From assembly GCA_024643445.1 (NCBI GenBank), contig JAHEMX010000050.1, positions 1 through 6,929 on the forward strand: 6,929 nt of DNA, given 5' to 3'. The notes beneath the pieces were generated by a model. That model had not been told where the DNA came from. It searched no databases and saw only the letters and a list, made by a program, of their open reading frames with translations. The stretch comes from Desulfobulbaceae bacterium. Its GTDB lineage: Bacteria > Desulfobacterota > Desulfobulbia > Desulfobulbales > Desulfocapsaceae. Below are positions 1 through 6,015 of this stretch, piece by piece. The translations under genes were made by a program, and so were the position numbers. Position 1 is the stretch's first letter, and each line of letters begins with the position of its first letter.

Positions 1-2
1 CA

Positions 3-104
3 AAGGTTGAATATCGCCTGAAGCGACTGAAGAAAACGGAAAAAGAAGCAATTGTAAGCGGGAACGCAAGCGCCCGGGAGCTCCTTGATCGCCTTGATCT
101 TTAG
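3..104 (+). CDS. 3' end of an unidentified gene (partial)
   Basis: An open frame enters from the left edge and ends at TAG 102-104, giving 33 residues. The tail is strongly charged and looks helical: it opens with VEYRLKRLKK and closes with ARELLDRLDL. The other two forward frames are closed by stops within the first 21 bases, which makes this the only possible rightward coding frame here. No domain can be recognised from so short a piece, and no function is proposed. If real, the gene is convergent with xylB and its stop lies 181 nt from the xylB stop. A chance open frame of this length is possible, so confidence is modest. Confidence 0.4.
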   Translation, partial: KVEYRLKRLKKTEKEAIVSGNASARELLDRLDL

Positions 105-107
105 AAA

Positions 108-252
108 AGCCGGGCAGGTAAGACGGCTGTCGCTGAGAAGAAGACCTCATGCACCAATAGAGCCGAATCCATCATCGATAGCCTGCTCCAGGGTGCCGGG
201 AGTGATGTCGGCAGCAATACCAGGAACAAAAATAAAAGCTTACTGCCCGGCT
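108..252. repeat. 14-nt inverted repeat pair flanking a 116-nt interior
   Basis: The left arm at 108-122 reads AGCCGGGCAGGTAAG. The right arm at 239-252, on the other strand, reads AGCCGGGCAGTAAG. They agree at 14 positions with a single extra G in the left arm; the first 10 bases match without a gap. The left arm starts 4 nt after the stop of the left-edge gene, and the right arm lies 34 nt beyond the xylB stop. The arms could be ends of a small decayed insertion, a long-range stem in convergent transcripts, or chance. No target-site duplication was identified. Confidence 0.35.
147..239 (-). pseudogene. possible fragment of a TIM-barrel aldolase-like gene
   Basis: Read leftward, a 30-residue stretch lies between stops at 240-242 (TAA) and 147-149 (TGA). 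It contains FIFVPGIAA and then TPGTLEQAIDDGF. The order PG, then TP..(L/I)E.A...GF resembles the strand-helix segment of KDPG/KHG aldolases (Eda family), where a VKFFPA-like motif should follow. In another frame, just past the stop, VFFSATA is readable, which could be that motif after a frameshift. The stretch has no start codon and no ribosome-binding site. It may be a decayed gene fragment downstream of xylB, or a chance reading; the family name is a guess from pattern memory only. Confidence 0.2.
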
Positions 253-285
253 GCAGAGCCGAAGGTTTCGATTTTCAGGACCCGG

Positions 286-1797
286 TTATGGATAGAACCG
301 CTGCAAGGCCCTGCCCAGCTCCAGGTACCTTGCATACCATTCGTCATAGCGGCCGGCTGTTGCCGGATGAGGCCGGGCACTGCCGGCAGCATCCAGCTGA
401 ACATACCTGTCGGTGATCTCGTCAATTGATACCTTCTCGTTGTTTGCCCGAAGATGACACCACATGGCCTGCAGAGCGGCACCGAAGGCGCCGGCCTCTT
501 CCGCCAGGGGCCGGACCACCGGGCAGTTGAAGATATCGGCCGTTATCTGCCGCCAAAGGGGACTTTTGGCTCCTCCTCCTACCAGGCGGATTTCATGGGG
601 AACGATGCCTTGTCTTATGAGTACATCCATGCCGTAGCGCAGGCCGAAGGTCGCCCCTTCCATGGCTGAACGGCAGAGGTTGACCCGGGTATAATTATTT
701 GCTGTGATGCCGTGCAGGGTAGCGGAAGCCGAGGGGAGAGCGGGCGTTCGCTCTCCATTGAAATAGGGCAGGAGCACCATGCCGTCGCTGCCCGGAACAC
801 CTTTGGCTGCCAGGTTGTTGAGGCCTGCCGTGTCTATCTGCAGCAGATCCTTGGTCAGTTCCGTGGCAACCGTCACGTTCATGGTGCAGACGAGCGGCAA
901 CCAGCCGCCGGTACTGGAACAGAACCCGGCAAGTTCGCCGAGCGGATCAATAACAGGCTGGTCTGAATAGGCGTAGATGGTGCCTGACGTGCCGAGGCTT
1001 GCCGTGACCACACCGGGCCTGACGTTGCCGGTACCGATGGCTGCCATCATGTTGTCTCCGCCACCCGACGCTACCAGCACATTTTTATTTAAACCGAACT
1101 TTGCGGCCAGATCCGGACGAACCACGCCGACCGGTTCATGCGGGCCAATCAGCTCCGGCAGGCAGTCAGCCAATGTCCCGTTTGGCTCTATAGCCTGCAG
1201 CATCTCCCTGCTCCATGAACGGTTGACAACATCAAAATAGGCGGTTCCCGAGGCATCTCCGTATTCGCTCTTTTTCTCGCCGGTCAGCCAGAAATTAAGG
1301 TAATCATGGGGGAGAAGAATGGTGCTCAGTCGTTCATACTGTTCAGGTTCGTTTTCAGCCAGCCAGAGAATCTTTGACGCGGTGAAACCGGCGGCAACGG
1401 AGTTGCCGATACAATTGATTACCTTGGCGACTCCGCCGGCACGCCTGGTGATGGTTTCCGCCTGGGACGCGGTAGCGGTATCGCACCAGAGTTTTGCCGG
1501 TCGAATCACCCTGCCAGCTTTATCCAGCGCGACAAAACCGTGCTGCTGACCGGAGACACCGATAGCTTTGATATTGCCGGAAATGACACCTTGCTGGTGC
1601 AGAACCGTGGTGATGACCATCTCACAGGCGCTGACCCACCATGCAGGATCCTGTTCGCGTGTACCCGTATTATCCTGTACCAGGTCATGTGGCTGATAGC
1701 TCTCGGCGATGATTTTGCCCAAGATCCGGTCAAGCACTACCACCTTGGTCCCCTGGGTACCGGAGTCGATACCCATATAGAGCGGGTTGCCAGTCAT
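286..1797 (-). CDS. xylB: xylulokinase XylB
   Basis: Xylulokinase phosphorylates D-xylulose with ATP to D-xylulose 5-phosphate, in the cytoplasm, as the second step of the isomerase pathway. The 503-residue product is full length for a FGGY-family sugar kinase (E. coli XylB is 484). The N-terminal phosphate-binding motif GIDSGTQGTK is at residues 9-18, with D11 the expected metal/ATP aspartate. SGQQHG at 82-87 is the xylulose-contacting loop. ASGGGDN carries the probable catalytic base D248. The C-terminal half has SLGTSGTIYAY, LPYFNGERTP and LVGGGAKSPLW followed by EEAGAFGAALQA, the nucleotide-binding FGGY_C features. The ATG at 1795-1797 is preceded by AGGAG (1804-1808) with 6-nt spacing. 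The gene starts 21 nt after the xylA stop, so it is almost certainly co-transcribed and perhaps translationally linked. No key residue is missing. Confidence 0.97.
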   Translation of the reverse strand: MTGNPLYMGIDSGTQGTKVVVLDRILGKIIAESYQPHDLVQDNTGTREQDPAWWVSACEMVITTVLHQQGVISGNIKAIGVSGQQHGFVALDKAGRVIRPAKLWCDTATASQAETITRRAGGVAKVINCIGNSVAAGFTASKILWLAENEPEQYERLSTILLPHDYLNFWLTGEKKSEYGDASGTAYFDVVNRSWSREMLQAIEPNGTLADCLPELIGPHEPVGVVRPDLAAKFGLNKNVLVASGGGDNMMAAIGTGNVRPGVVTASLGTSGTIYAYSDQPVIDPLGELAGFCSSTGGWLPLVCTMNVTVATELTKDLLQIDTAGLNNLAAKGVPGSDGMVLLPYFNGERTPALPSASATLHGITANNYTRVNLCRSAMEGATFGLRYGMDVLIRQGIVPHEIRLVGGGAKSPLWRQITADIFNCPVVRPLAEEAGAFGAALQAMWCHLRANNEKVSIDEITDRYVQLDAAGSARPHPATAGRYDEWYARYLELGRALQRFYP

Positions 1798-1818
1798 GTC
1801 CTACTCCTTTTTCCTGCG

Positions 1819-3129
1819 TTATATGTAGGAAATAATAATATTCTCGAGCATTTCCTGACGACCTGAGGGGATTTCAGGTTCGCCCCGTTCCAAGGCTTTT
1901 GCCTCCATGGATTCCAGACTTTCTTTGCCGGCCAGCATGGATTTGCCAAAATCCCGATCCCAGCCTGAATAACGCTGCTGACGAAATTCACTGAGGCGAC
2001 CATCTTCTATTATTGCCCGGGCACTCAGCAGAGCCCGGGCGAAGGTGTCCATGCCGCCGATATGGGCATAGAAAAGATCGGCTGTATCCAGAGAGGGGCG
2101 ACGCACCTTGGCGTCGAAATTCAGACCACCTCTTCCAAGACCGCCTCCCTCCAGGACCAGCAGCATGGCGCGGGTCATCGTGTTTATATCGGTTGGAAAC
2201 TGATCCGTGTCCCAGCCCAGGCAAGCATCACCCATATTCGCATCAATGGAGCCAAGTTTGCCGGCGGATGAGCAGACGGCCAGGTCATGCTCAAAGGAAT
2301 GGCCGGCCAGCGTGGCGTGATTGGCCTCGACATTGATCTTGAATGCATCATAGAGGTCAAATTCCCGAAGAAACCCAAGAACCGTGGCAGAATCGAAATC
2401 GTATTGATGTTTGGTCGGTTCATGGGGCTTGGGCTCAATAAGGAACTGGCCGGAAAAACCGATTCTTCTGGCATAATCAACGCACAGGTGTAAAAAGGCC
2501 GCCAGTTGTTCACGTTCACGTTTCATTTCAGTATTGAGCAGGGTCTCGTATCCTTCACGTCCTCCCCAGAACACATAGTTCTCACCACCCAGCTCCTTTG
2601 TGGCGTCGATGGCGTGACGCACCTGCAGTGCGGCGCAGGCGGTAACGTGCGGATCAGGGTTGGTGGCAGCCCCGTGCACGTATCGGCGGTGGCTGAAGAG
2701 GTTCGCGGTACCCCAGAGCAGTTTTTTGCCCGTATTTTCCTGATAGTCCTTGGCAAGCTCGGTGATGACCTGCAGGTTTTTAATTGACTCGGAAAACGTT
2801 GCTCCTTCCGGTGCCAGGTCCCGGTCGTGAAAACAATAATAGGGGACACCCAGCTTGGTGATAAATTCAAAATTCGCGGCCAGGGTGTCTTTGGCAATCG
2901 CCATGGGCGTCCGGGCTTTATTCCAGGGACGCTCGAAGACACCGGAACCGAACGGGTCGGATCCCGTCGACTTGAAGGTATGCCAGTAGGCCACCGCAAA
3001 GCGCAGATGTTCCTCCATGGTCTTGTCACCGACTATCTGCTTGGCGTTGTAATAGCTGAAGGCCAGGGGGTTTTTTGAATCCTTCCCTTCAAATTCGATC
3101 TTTTTTACTCCGGGGAAATATTCATGCAT
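1819..3129 (-). CDS. xylA: xylose isomerase XylA (class II)
   Basis: Xylose isomerase interconverts D-xylose and D-xylulose in the cytoplasm using two divalent metal ions, normally as a tetramer. The 436 residues match the longer class II enzymes (E. coli 440). The N-terminal extension FEGKDSKNPLAFSYYN is typical of that class. FHDRDLAPEG carries the catalytic H101 and D104, at the same numbers as in E. coli. YVFWGGREGYE, IEPKPHEPTKHQYD (metal-binding Glu and the conserved Lys), VEANHATLAGH and DANMGDACLGWDTDQFPTD (metal-site Asp residues) follow in the expected order. The ATG at 3127-3129 has GAGGAG at 3138-3143 with 8-nt spacing, a strong ribosome-binding site. It lies 56 nt downstream of the regulator stop and 21 nt upstream of xylB. 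No truncation or anomaly is visible. Confidence 0.98.
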   Translation of the reverse strand: MHEYFPGVKKIEFEGKDSKNPLAFSYYNAKQIVGDKTMEEHLRFAVAYWHTFKSTGSDPFGSGVFERPWNKARTPMAIAKDTLAANFEFITKLGVPYYCFHDRDLAPEGATFSESIKNLQVITELAKDYQENTGKKLLWGTANLFSHRRYVHGAATNPDPHVTACAALQVRHAIDATKELGGENYVFWGGREGYETLLNTEMKREREQLAAFLHLCVDYARRIGFSGQFLIEPKPHEPTKHQYDFDSATVLGFLREFDLYDAFKINVEANHATLAGHSFEHDLAVCSSAGKLGSIDANMGDACLGWDTDQFPTDINTMTRAMLLVLEGGGLGRGGLNFDAKVRRPSLDTADLFYAHIGGMDTFARALLSARAIIEDGRLSEFRQQRYSGWDRDFGKSMLAGKESLESMEAKALERGEPEIPSGRQEMLENIIISYI

Positions 3130-3151
3130 GGGTTAGTCTCCTCTTTGATCT

Positions 3152-3175
3152 CTCTGCGTAAGGATGTGCGCAGAG
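3152..3175 (-). repeat. hairpin in the xylR-xylA gap
   Basis: A perfect 7-bp inverted repeat, CTCTGCG and CGCAGAG, is separated by a 10-nt loop. In the leftward transcript it sits 10 nt after the xylR stop and 8 nt before the xylA ribosome-binding site GAGGAG. There is no following U-run, so it is not a classical terminator. It could protect or expose the xylA ribosome-binding site, block a processing exonuclease, or be incidental. Confidence 0.45.
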
Positions 3176-3185
3176 TACTGTCGTC

Positions 3186-4397
3186 TCAGCCTGACCGATG
3201 AATTTTATTGAGTGGTGATTTGTAGAGCTCACCCAGAACAAAACCGGCAGCGCCACGCGCCCAATCGTTGTCGCTCCATTCCTGGATCACGACCTCGGTA
3301 ATCTTGGCCTGCTCCTCGTTTACATATTTCTTAAGTGCGCGCTTCATGGGGGTGAACAGCAGATCACCGGCACGAACCCCTTCTCCGGTGATGATGACCC
3401 GCTCCGGATTGAAGATCTGGATAAGTCCGGCAATACCGCGACCCAGCATTTCGCCGCCCTGGCGGAATACTTTCCTGAGCTCTTTGTCGCCTGCCCGCGC
3501 CAGGTCGGTAACGTCCTCGATGGCCAGTGTGTCAAGGTTCGGCCTGGTGGTGCGACGGGAGGCTAAGCGTTTTTTAGCGTGCAGAAGGATACCCGAGTCT
3601 GACGTGTAGGCCTCGATGCATCCGCGCTTGCCACACCGGCACGGGGCGCCGTCAGGTACCAGTACCATGTGGCCGAATTCCGCCCCGATACCGCTCTGAC
3701 CCCGGTAAAGCTTGCCGTCAATCACGATACCCATGCCGACGCCGTGTTCGATGGTGACCACCAGGAAATTATCAATGCCCTTGCCCAGACCGAACCACTG
3801 GGATGCGACCGTGACCGAGTTCGCATCGTTTTCAAGGTAGACATCCATGCCTAATTGCTCGGACAGCAGGGCTCGAATATGACTTTCCCCCTTTTTGAGT
3901 GGATTCCACAAACAGGTTCCGGTGGCAGAGTCCACGAAACCGGGTATGGCCAAACCGCACCCGGAGATATCCTGCAGGGACAATCTGGCATCATCAACAC
4001 AATGGCGTACCCCGTCTTCAATAACATCGACGAGTACGGATTCCCTGCGCTCCCCGACGCGAAAGGGAATGCTCAATGAGGATTTCACCTCGCCGATAAA
4101 ATCGACAATGGCAAAACTGAGTCTGAATGCCGAGACCTTTATGCCGACGGTATAGGCCGCTTCCGGATTGAGAGACAGCATGATCCGCCGCCTGCCCCGG
4201 GAAGGGTTCACGTGGGGCTTTGACTCGCGAATCAGTTTCTGTTCGATGAGAAGGGCGGTAATGTTGGTCACCGAGGCCCGGCTCTGTCCTGTTCTTTTGG
4301 CAATTTCTACCCGTGAGATCAGACCGGCCTCACGGATGCTGTTCAGAATATTGAACAGATTTACCTCCCGGGTGAAATCGCGATTTGCAGCCTTCAT
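3186..4397 (-). CDS. xylR: ROK-family transcriptional regulator, probable xylose repressor XylR
   Basis: This is a probable sugar-responsive DNA-binding repressor of the xylose genes. Residues about 12-58 form a winged helix-turn-helix with the ROK pattern: NILNSIREAGLISRVEIAKR, then TGQSRASVT as recognition helix, with a basic wing SRGRRR near 66-71. The rest is a ROK sugar-binding domain: LENDAN with D191, then GVGMGIVIDGKLYRGQSG and EFGH with H243. Next comes the zinc cluster CRCGKRGC (C253, C255, C260). The DxGGT ATP-binding loop of ROK sugar kinases is absent (VGIKVSAFRL instead), so it is a regulator, not a glucokinase. The length of 403 fits ROK repressors. The ATG at 4395-4397 has no Shine-Dalgarno sequence (ATCACCCC precedes it). 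Being first in an operon with xylA and xylB supports a xylose role; the ligand is inferred from context. Confidence 0.87.
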   Translation of the reverse strand: MKAANRDFTREVNLFNILNSIREAGLISRVEIAKRTGQSRASVTNITALLIEQKLIRESKPHVNPSRGRRRIMLSLNPEAAYTVGIKVSAFRLSFAIVDFIGEVKSSLSIPFRVGERRESVLVDVIEDGVRHCVDDARLSLQDISGCGLAIPGFVDSATGTCLWNPLKKGESHIRALLSEQLGMDVYLENDANSVTVASQWFGLGKGIDNFLVVTIEHGVGMGIVIDGKLYRGQSGIGAEFGHMVLVPDGAPCRCGKRGCIEAYTSDSGILLHAKKRLASRRTTRPNLDTLAIEDVTDLARAGDKELRKVFRQGGEMLGRGIAGLIQIFNPERVIITGEGVRAGDLLFTPMKRALKKYVNEEQAKITEVVIQEWSDNDWARGAAGFVLGELYKSPLNKIHRSG

Positions 4398-4410
4398 GGG
4401 GTGATGTTCA

Positions 4411-4435
4411 TTAATTTATTGAAAAAATTAAATAA
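4411..4435. promoter_or_regulatory. putative XylR operator 1 (xylR-proximal)
   Basis: This 25-bp AT-rich imperfect palindrome has left half TTAATTTATT, centre GAAAA and right half AATTAAATAA; the halves are complementary at 8 of 10 positions. It shares 20 of 25 bases with the element at 4731-4755 and 19 of 25 with the one at 4673-4697, all in the same orientation. It lies 13 nt upstream of the xylR start and overlaps its predicted -10 box, the position expected for autorepression. Its 10-5-10 geometry is like the palindrome bound by Bacillus ROK-type XylR, as I recall that site. Binding by this regulator is inferred. Confidence 0.6.
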
Positions 4436-4460
4436 TACAAGGTTATGAGTCTTTTGGCGA
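4432..4460 (-). promoter_or_regulatory. predicted xylR-xylA-xylB promoter
   Basis: Read leftward, the -35 candidate is TCGCCA (4455-4460, 4 of 6 matches to TTGACA) and the -10 candidate is TATTAT (4432-4437, 5 of 6 matches to TATAAT), with 17-bp spacing. Transcription would begin near 4425, inside operator 1, leaving a leader of roughly 28 nt before the xylR ATG. This is a sequence-pattern prediction. Confidence 0.4.
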
Positions 4461-4510
4461 CTTTTTGGAAAATGGATCATTTCATCATGTAACCTAAAAT
4501 CAGTACGATA

Positions 4511-4534
4511 GGAAAGACATCCTCATGTCTTTTC
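4511..4534. repeat. perfect 8-bp inverted repeat in the control region
   Basis: AAAGACAT (4513-4520) and ATGTCTTT (4525-4532) are perfect reverse complements around CCTC. A G-T and a G-C pair extend the stem to 10 bp, and on the + strand the right arm runs into TTTT. It resembles either a weak intrinsic terminator or a dimeric-protein binding site. It lies about 50 bp upstream of the predicted xylR -35 and 139 bp before operator 2. Confidence 0.5.
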
Positions 4535-4672
4535 AATCGGCAGCGCGACTCGCACTATTAAATTAACAGGGAAAAATGGTGAAATCAAGACTATAAGCAA
4601 GGCCGCTCATATACTTAGCGTGGGATAGAACAGCTTGGCCAAATGATTTTAATTTAAATATATTCATATAAA

Positions 4673-4697
4673 TCAATATATTGAACGAATTAATTAT
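4673..4697. promoter_or_regulatory. putative XylR operator 2 (xylF-distal)
   Basis: This element reads TCAATATATT, centre GAACG, then AATTAATTAT. It matches the xylR-proximal element at 19 of 25 positions and the third element at 16 of 25. Its own dyad symmetry is weaker (6 of 10). The core TATTGA-N3-AATTAA is intact. It is centred 58 bp upstream of the next element. Confidence 0.45.
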
Positions 4698-4705
4698 TTG
4701 CAGGT

Positions 4706-4724
4706 CGGGGTTGTTCCTGCCCCG
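4706..4724. repeat. GC hairpin between the two xylF-side operators
   Basis: CGGGG (4706-4710) and CCCCG (4720-4724) form a 5-bp stem around a 9-nt loop; G-T wobbles could lengthen it to 8 bp. It is a sharp GC island in very AT-rich sequence, placed between the second and third operator-like elements. Its role is unknown. Confidence 0.3.
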
Positions 4725-4730
4725 GTTCAT

Positions 4731-4755
4731 TTATTTTATTGAGTAAATTAAATCT
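4731..4755. promoter_or_regulatory. putative XylR operator 3 (xylF-proximal)
   Basis: This element reads TTATTTTATT, centre GAGTA, then AATTAAATCT. It is identical to the xylR-proximal element at 20 of 25 positions, with 7 of 10 dyad matches of its own. Its centre (4743) would be near -58 relative to a start at about 4801, upstream of the -35 region rather than across the promoter. Confidence 0.55.
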
Positions 4756-4785
4756 TGCTATCATCGGAAAATTTTGGCACTGTGC

Positions 4786-4794
4786 TGCTATAAT
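4786..4794 (+). promoter_or_regulatory. predicted xylF promoter, extended -10
   Basis: TGCTATAAT is a consensus TATAAT with the upstream TGn extension. The region 17 bp upstream is GGAAAA, so there is no useful -35 box; an extended -10 or activator help would be needed. Another, weaker extended -10 (TGCTATCAT, 4756-4764) lies upstream. Using the stronger box gives a leader of about 165 nt before xylF. Confidence 0.4.
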
Positions 4795-4954
4795 GTGGCC
4801 TATCATGTTCGTCGAGGATGGGAAAACTTTTTATTGGCCTCAGCCCAAGCACTGCACTGGTTTTCGGCGGGAGCCTGCACATGGCCGCCAGCTTTCTCAC
4901 GTTGCACCTGTTGTGCGCGGCACCGCCTGAAAGAGATCAACCTATTTGTGTCAT

Positions 4955-4959
4955 GGAGG
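4955..4959 (+). promoter_or_regulatory. xylF ribosome-binding site
   Basis: GGAGG is 8 nt upstream of the ATG at 4968-4970. The in-frame ATGs at 4953 and 4962 overlap it or sit too close (2 nt), so this site decides in favour of 4968. Confidence 0.8.
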
Positions 4960-4967
4960 AAATGAAA

Positions 4968-5990
4968 ATGTCTAAAAAACTCGCCGTATCACTCGTCACA
5001 CTCATCGCTCTTGTCGCTTTCAGCTGCGTGGCAATGGCCAAAGATCTGGTAGTTGGCGTTTCCTGGTCAAACTTTCAGGAAGAGCGCTGGAAGACCGATG
5101 AAGCCGCGATGAAAGCGCAACTGGAACAAATGGGCGCCAAATACATCATGGCTGATGCTCAGGCCAGTGCCGAAAAACAGATTTCCGATATTGAAAATCT
5201 GATTGCCCGCGGGGCTACTGCCCTGATCGTCCTGGCCTGGGATGCCGATGCTATTCTGCCCGCCATCGCCAAGGCTGAAGCCGAGGGTATTCCTGTTGTC
5301 GGTTACGATCGTCTCATCGAGAAAAAAGGCGTCTTCTACCTGACCTTTGACAACAAGGAGGTAGGCCGTATGCAGGCCCGTGCCGTATTTGCGGTAAAAC
5401 CGGAAGGCAACTATGTTTTCATCAAGGGCGCACCAACCGATCCCAATGCTGAATTTCTCTATGAAGGACAGCTTGAAGTGCTGGCCGAAGCCATAAAGGC
5501 CGGGAAAATAAAAAATGTGGCCGCCCAGGGAACCGATGGCTGGAAGCCGGAAGTGGCTCAGCGCAACATGGAACAGATCCTCACGGCCCAGAACAATAAG
5601 GTGGATGCGGTGGTTGCCTCCAACGATGGTACCGCCGGCGGCGTTGTGGCGGCCTTAACCGCCCAGGGAATGGAAGGTATTACCCCGGTTTCGGGCCAGG
5701 ATGGCGATCATGCCGCGCTGAACCGGGTTGCCCGCGGTCTGCAGACGGTTTCGGTCTGGAAAGATGCCCGTGAGTTGGGAAAAGCTGCTGCTAAAATAGC
5801 GGTAGAACTGGCTACCGGAAAGACCCCCGGCGGTACGATCAAGTGGTCAGGCGGAGCCAAAGGCGTTGAGATGGAGGCTATTCTGCTCGCTCCGGTGCCG
5901 ATTACCAAGGCTAATCTCGATGTCGTTGTCAAGGCCGGATGGATCAAACAGGATATCCTCTGTCAGGGGGTAACCGGAAATTGTCCCTGA
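4968..5990 (+). CDS. xylF: D-xylose ABC transporter, periplasmic binding protein XylF
   Basis: XylF binds D-xylose in the periplasm and delivers it to the XylGH importer. The 340-residue product fits the family (E. coli 330). Residues 1-24 are a signal peptide: a basic SKK start, a hydrophobic core and an AMA cleavage site before K25. C20 lies in AFSC, which is not a good lipobox, so a soluble protein is expected. The mature part is a type 1 periplasmic binding fold. ERW (39-41), YDRLI (113-117), TFDNKEVG, DGW, VVASNDGTAGG and SGQDGD are the family's sugar-binding and hinge segments. The C-terminal LCQGVTGNC resembles the ends of rhizobial-type XylF proteins from memory. The start was chosen by GGAGG; the frame stays open upstream to an ATG at 4818, but that would bury the signal peptide. 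It is divergent from xylR. Confidence 0.95.
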   Translation: MSKKLAVSLVTLIALVAFSCVAMAKDLVVGVSWSNFQEERWKTDEAAMKAQLEQMGAKYIMADAQASAEKQISDIENLIARGATALIVLAWDADAILPAIAKAEAEGIPVVGYDRLIEKKGVFYLTFDNKEVGRMQARAVFAVKPEGNYVFIKGAPTDPNAEFLYEGQLEVLAEAIKAGKIKNVAAQGTDGWKPEVAQRNMEQILTAQNNKVDAVVASNDGTAGGVVAALTAQGMEGITPVSGQDGDHAALNRVARGLQTVSVWKDARELGKAAAKIAVELATGKTPGGTIKWSGGAKGVEMEAILLAPVPITKANLDVVVKAGWIKQDILCQGVTGNCP

Positions 5991-6015
5991 TCGTCCCGGG
6001 AGTTGACTTTTTTCG

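Larger units (their letters stand above)
105..285. other. convergent intergenic segment with inverted repeat and remnant
   Basis: No intact gene is visible between the two convergent stops. The segment holds a long-spaced inverted repeat (108-122 and 239-252), a protein-like leftward open stretch (147-239), and a small GC hairpin CGGCT-GCAG-AGCCG at 248-261. Read leftward, that hairpin begins 24 nt after the xylB stop, and the T-rich tract (TTTTATTTTTG) starts about 10 nt beyond its base. This is a poor intrinsic terminator; no convincing terminator for xylB is seen. Confidence 0.5.
4398..4967. promoter_or_regulatory. divergent xylR / xylF control region
   Basis: No gene is seen in these 570 nt. 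They are clearly AT-richer than the flanking coding sequence, mostly at 4400-4500 and 4640-4770. They contain a leftward promoter candidate for xylR, three related 25-bp operator-like elements, a perfect 8-bp hairpin at 4513-4532, a small GC hairpin at 4706-4724, an extended -10 candidate at 4786-4794, and a leader of about 165 nt before xylF. The stretch 4535-4640 shows nothing recognisable. No CRP-type TGTGA-N6-TCACA site was found by eye. Confidence 0.7.

Noticed and set aside
248..261. Intrinsic terminator for xylB
   Set aside because: The stem is only 5 bp and the T-rich tract starts about 10 nt beyond it, too far for a typical rho-independent terminator.
2523..3029. 168-codon open frame on the minus strand inside xylA
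   Set aside because: It is an out-of-frame shadow of xylA, rich in Arg, Pro and Ser as expected from such a reading; xylA itself is complete with all catalytic residues.
4660..4682. Fourth operator copy in the AATATATT-flanked stretch
   Set aside because: It can be aligned to the operator core only with a gap and in reverse orientation; simple AT-richness explains it as well.
4739..4930. Short open frames in the xylF leader (about 63 residues each)
   Set aside because: They lack ribosome-binding sites and show no protein-like pattern; one overlaps the operator-like element and promoter.
4818..4967. N-terminal extension of xylF starting at ATG 4818
   Set aside because: It has no ribosome-binding site of its own, would place the signal peptide about 50 residues inside the protein, and the GGAGG before 4968 gives a normal family-length product.
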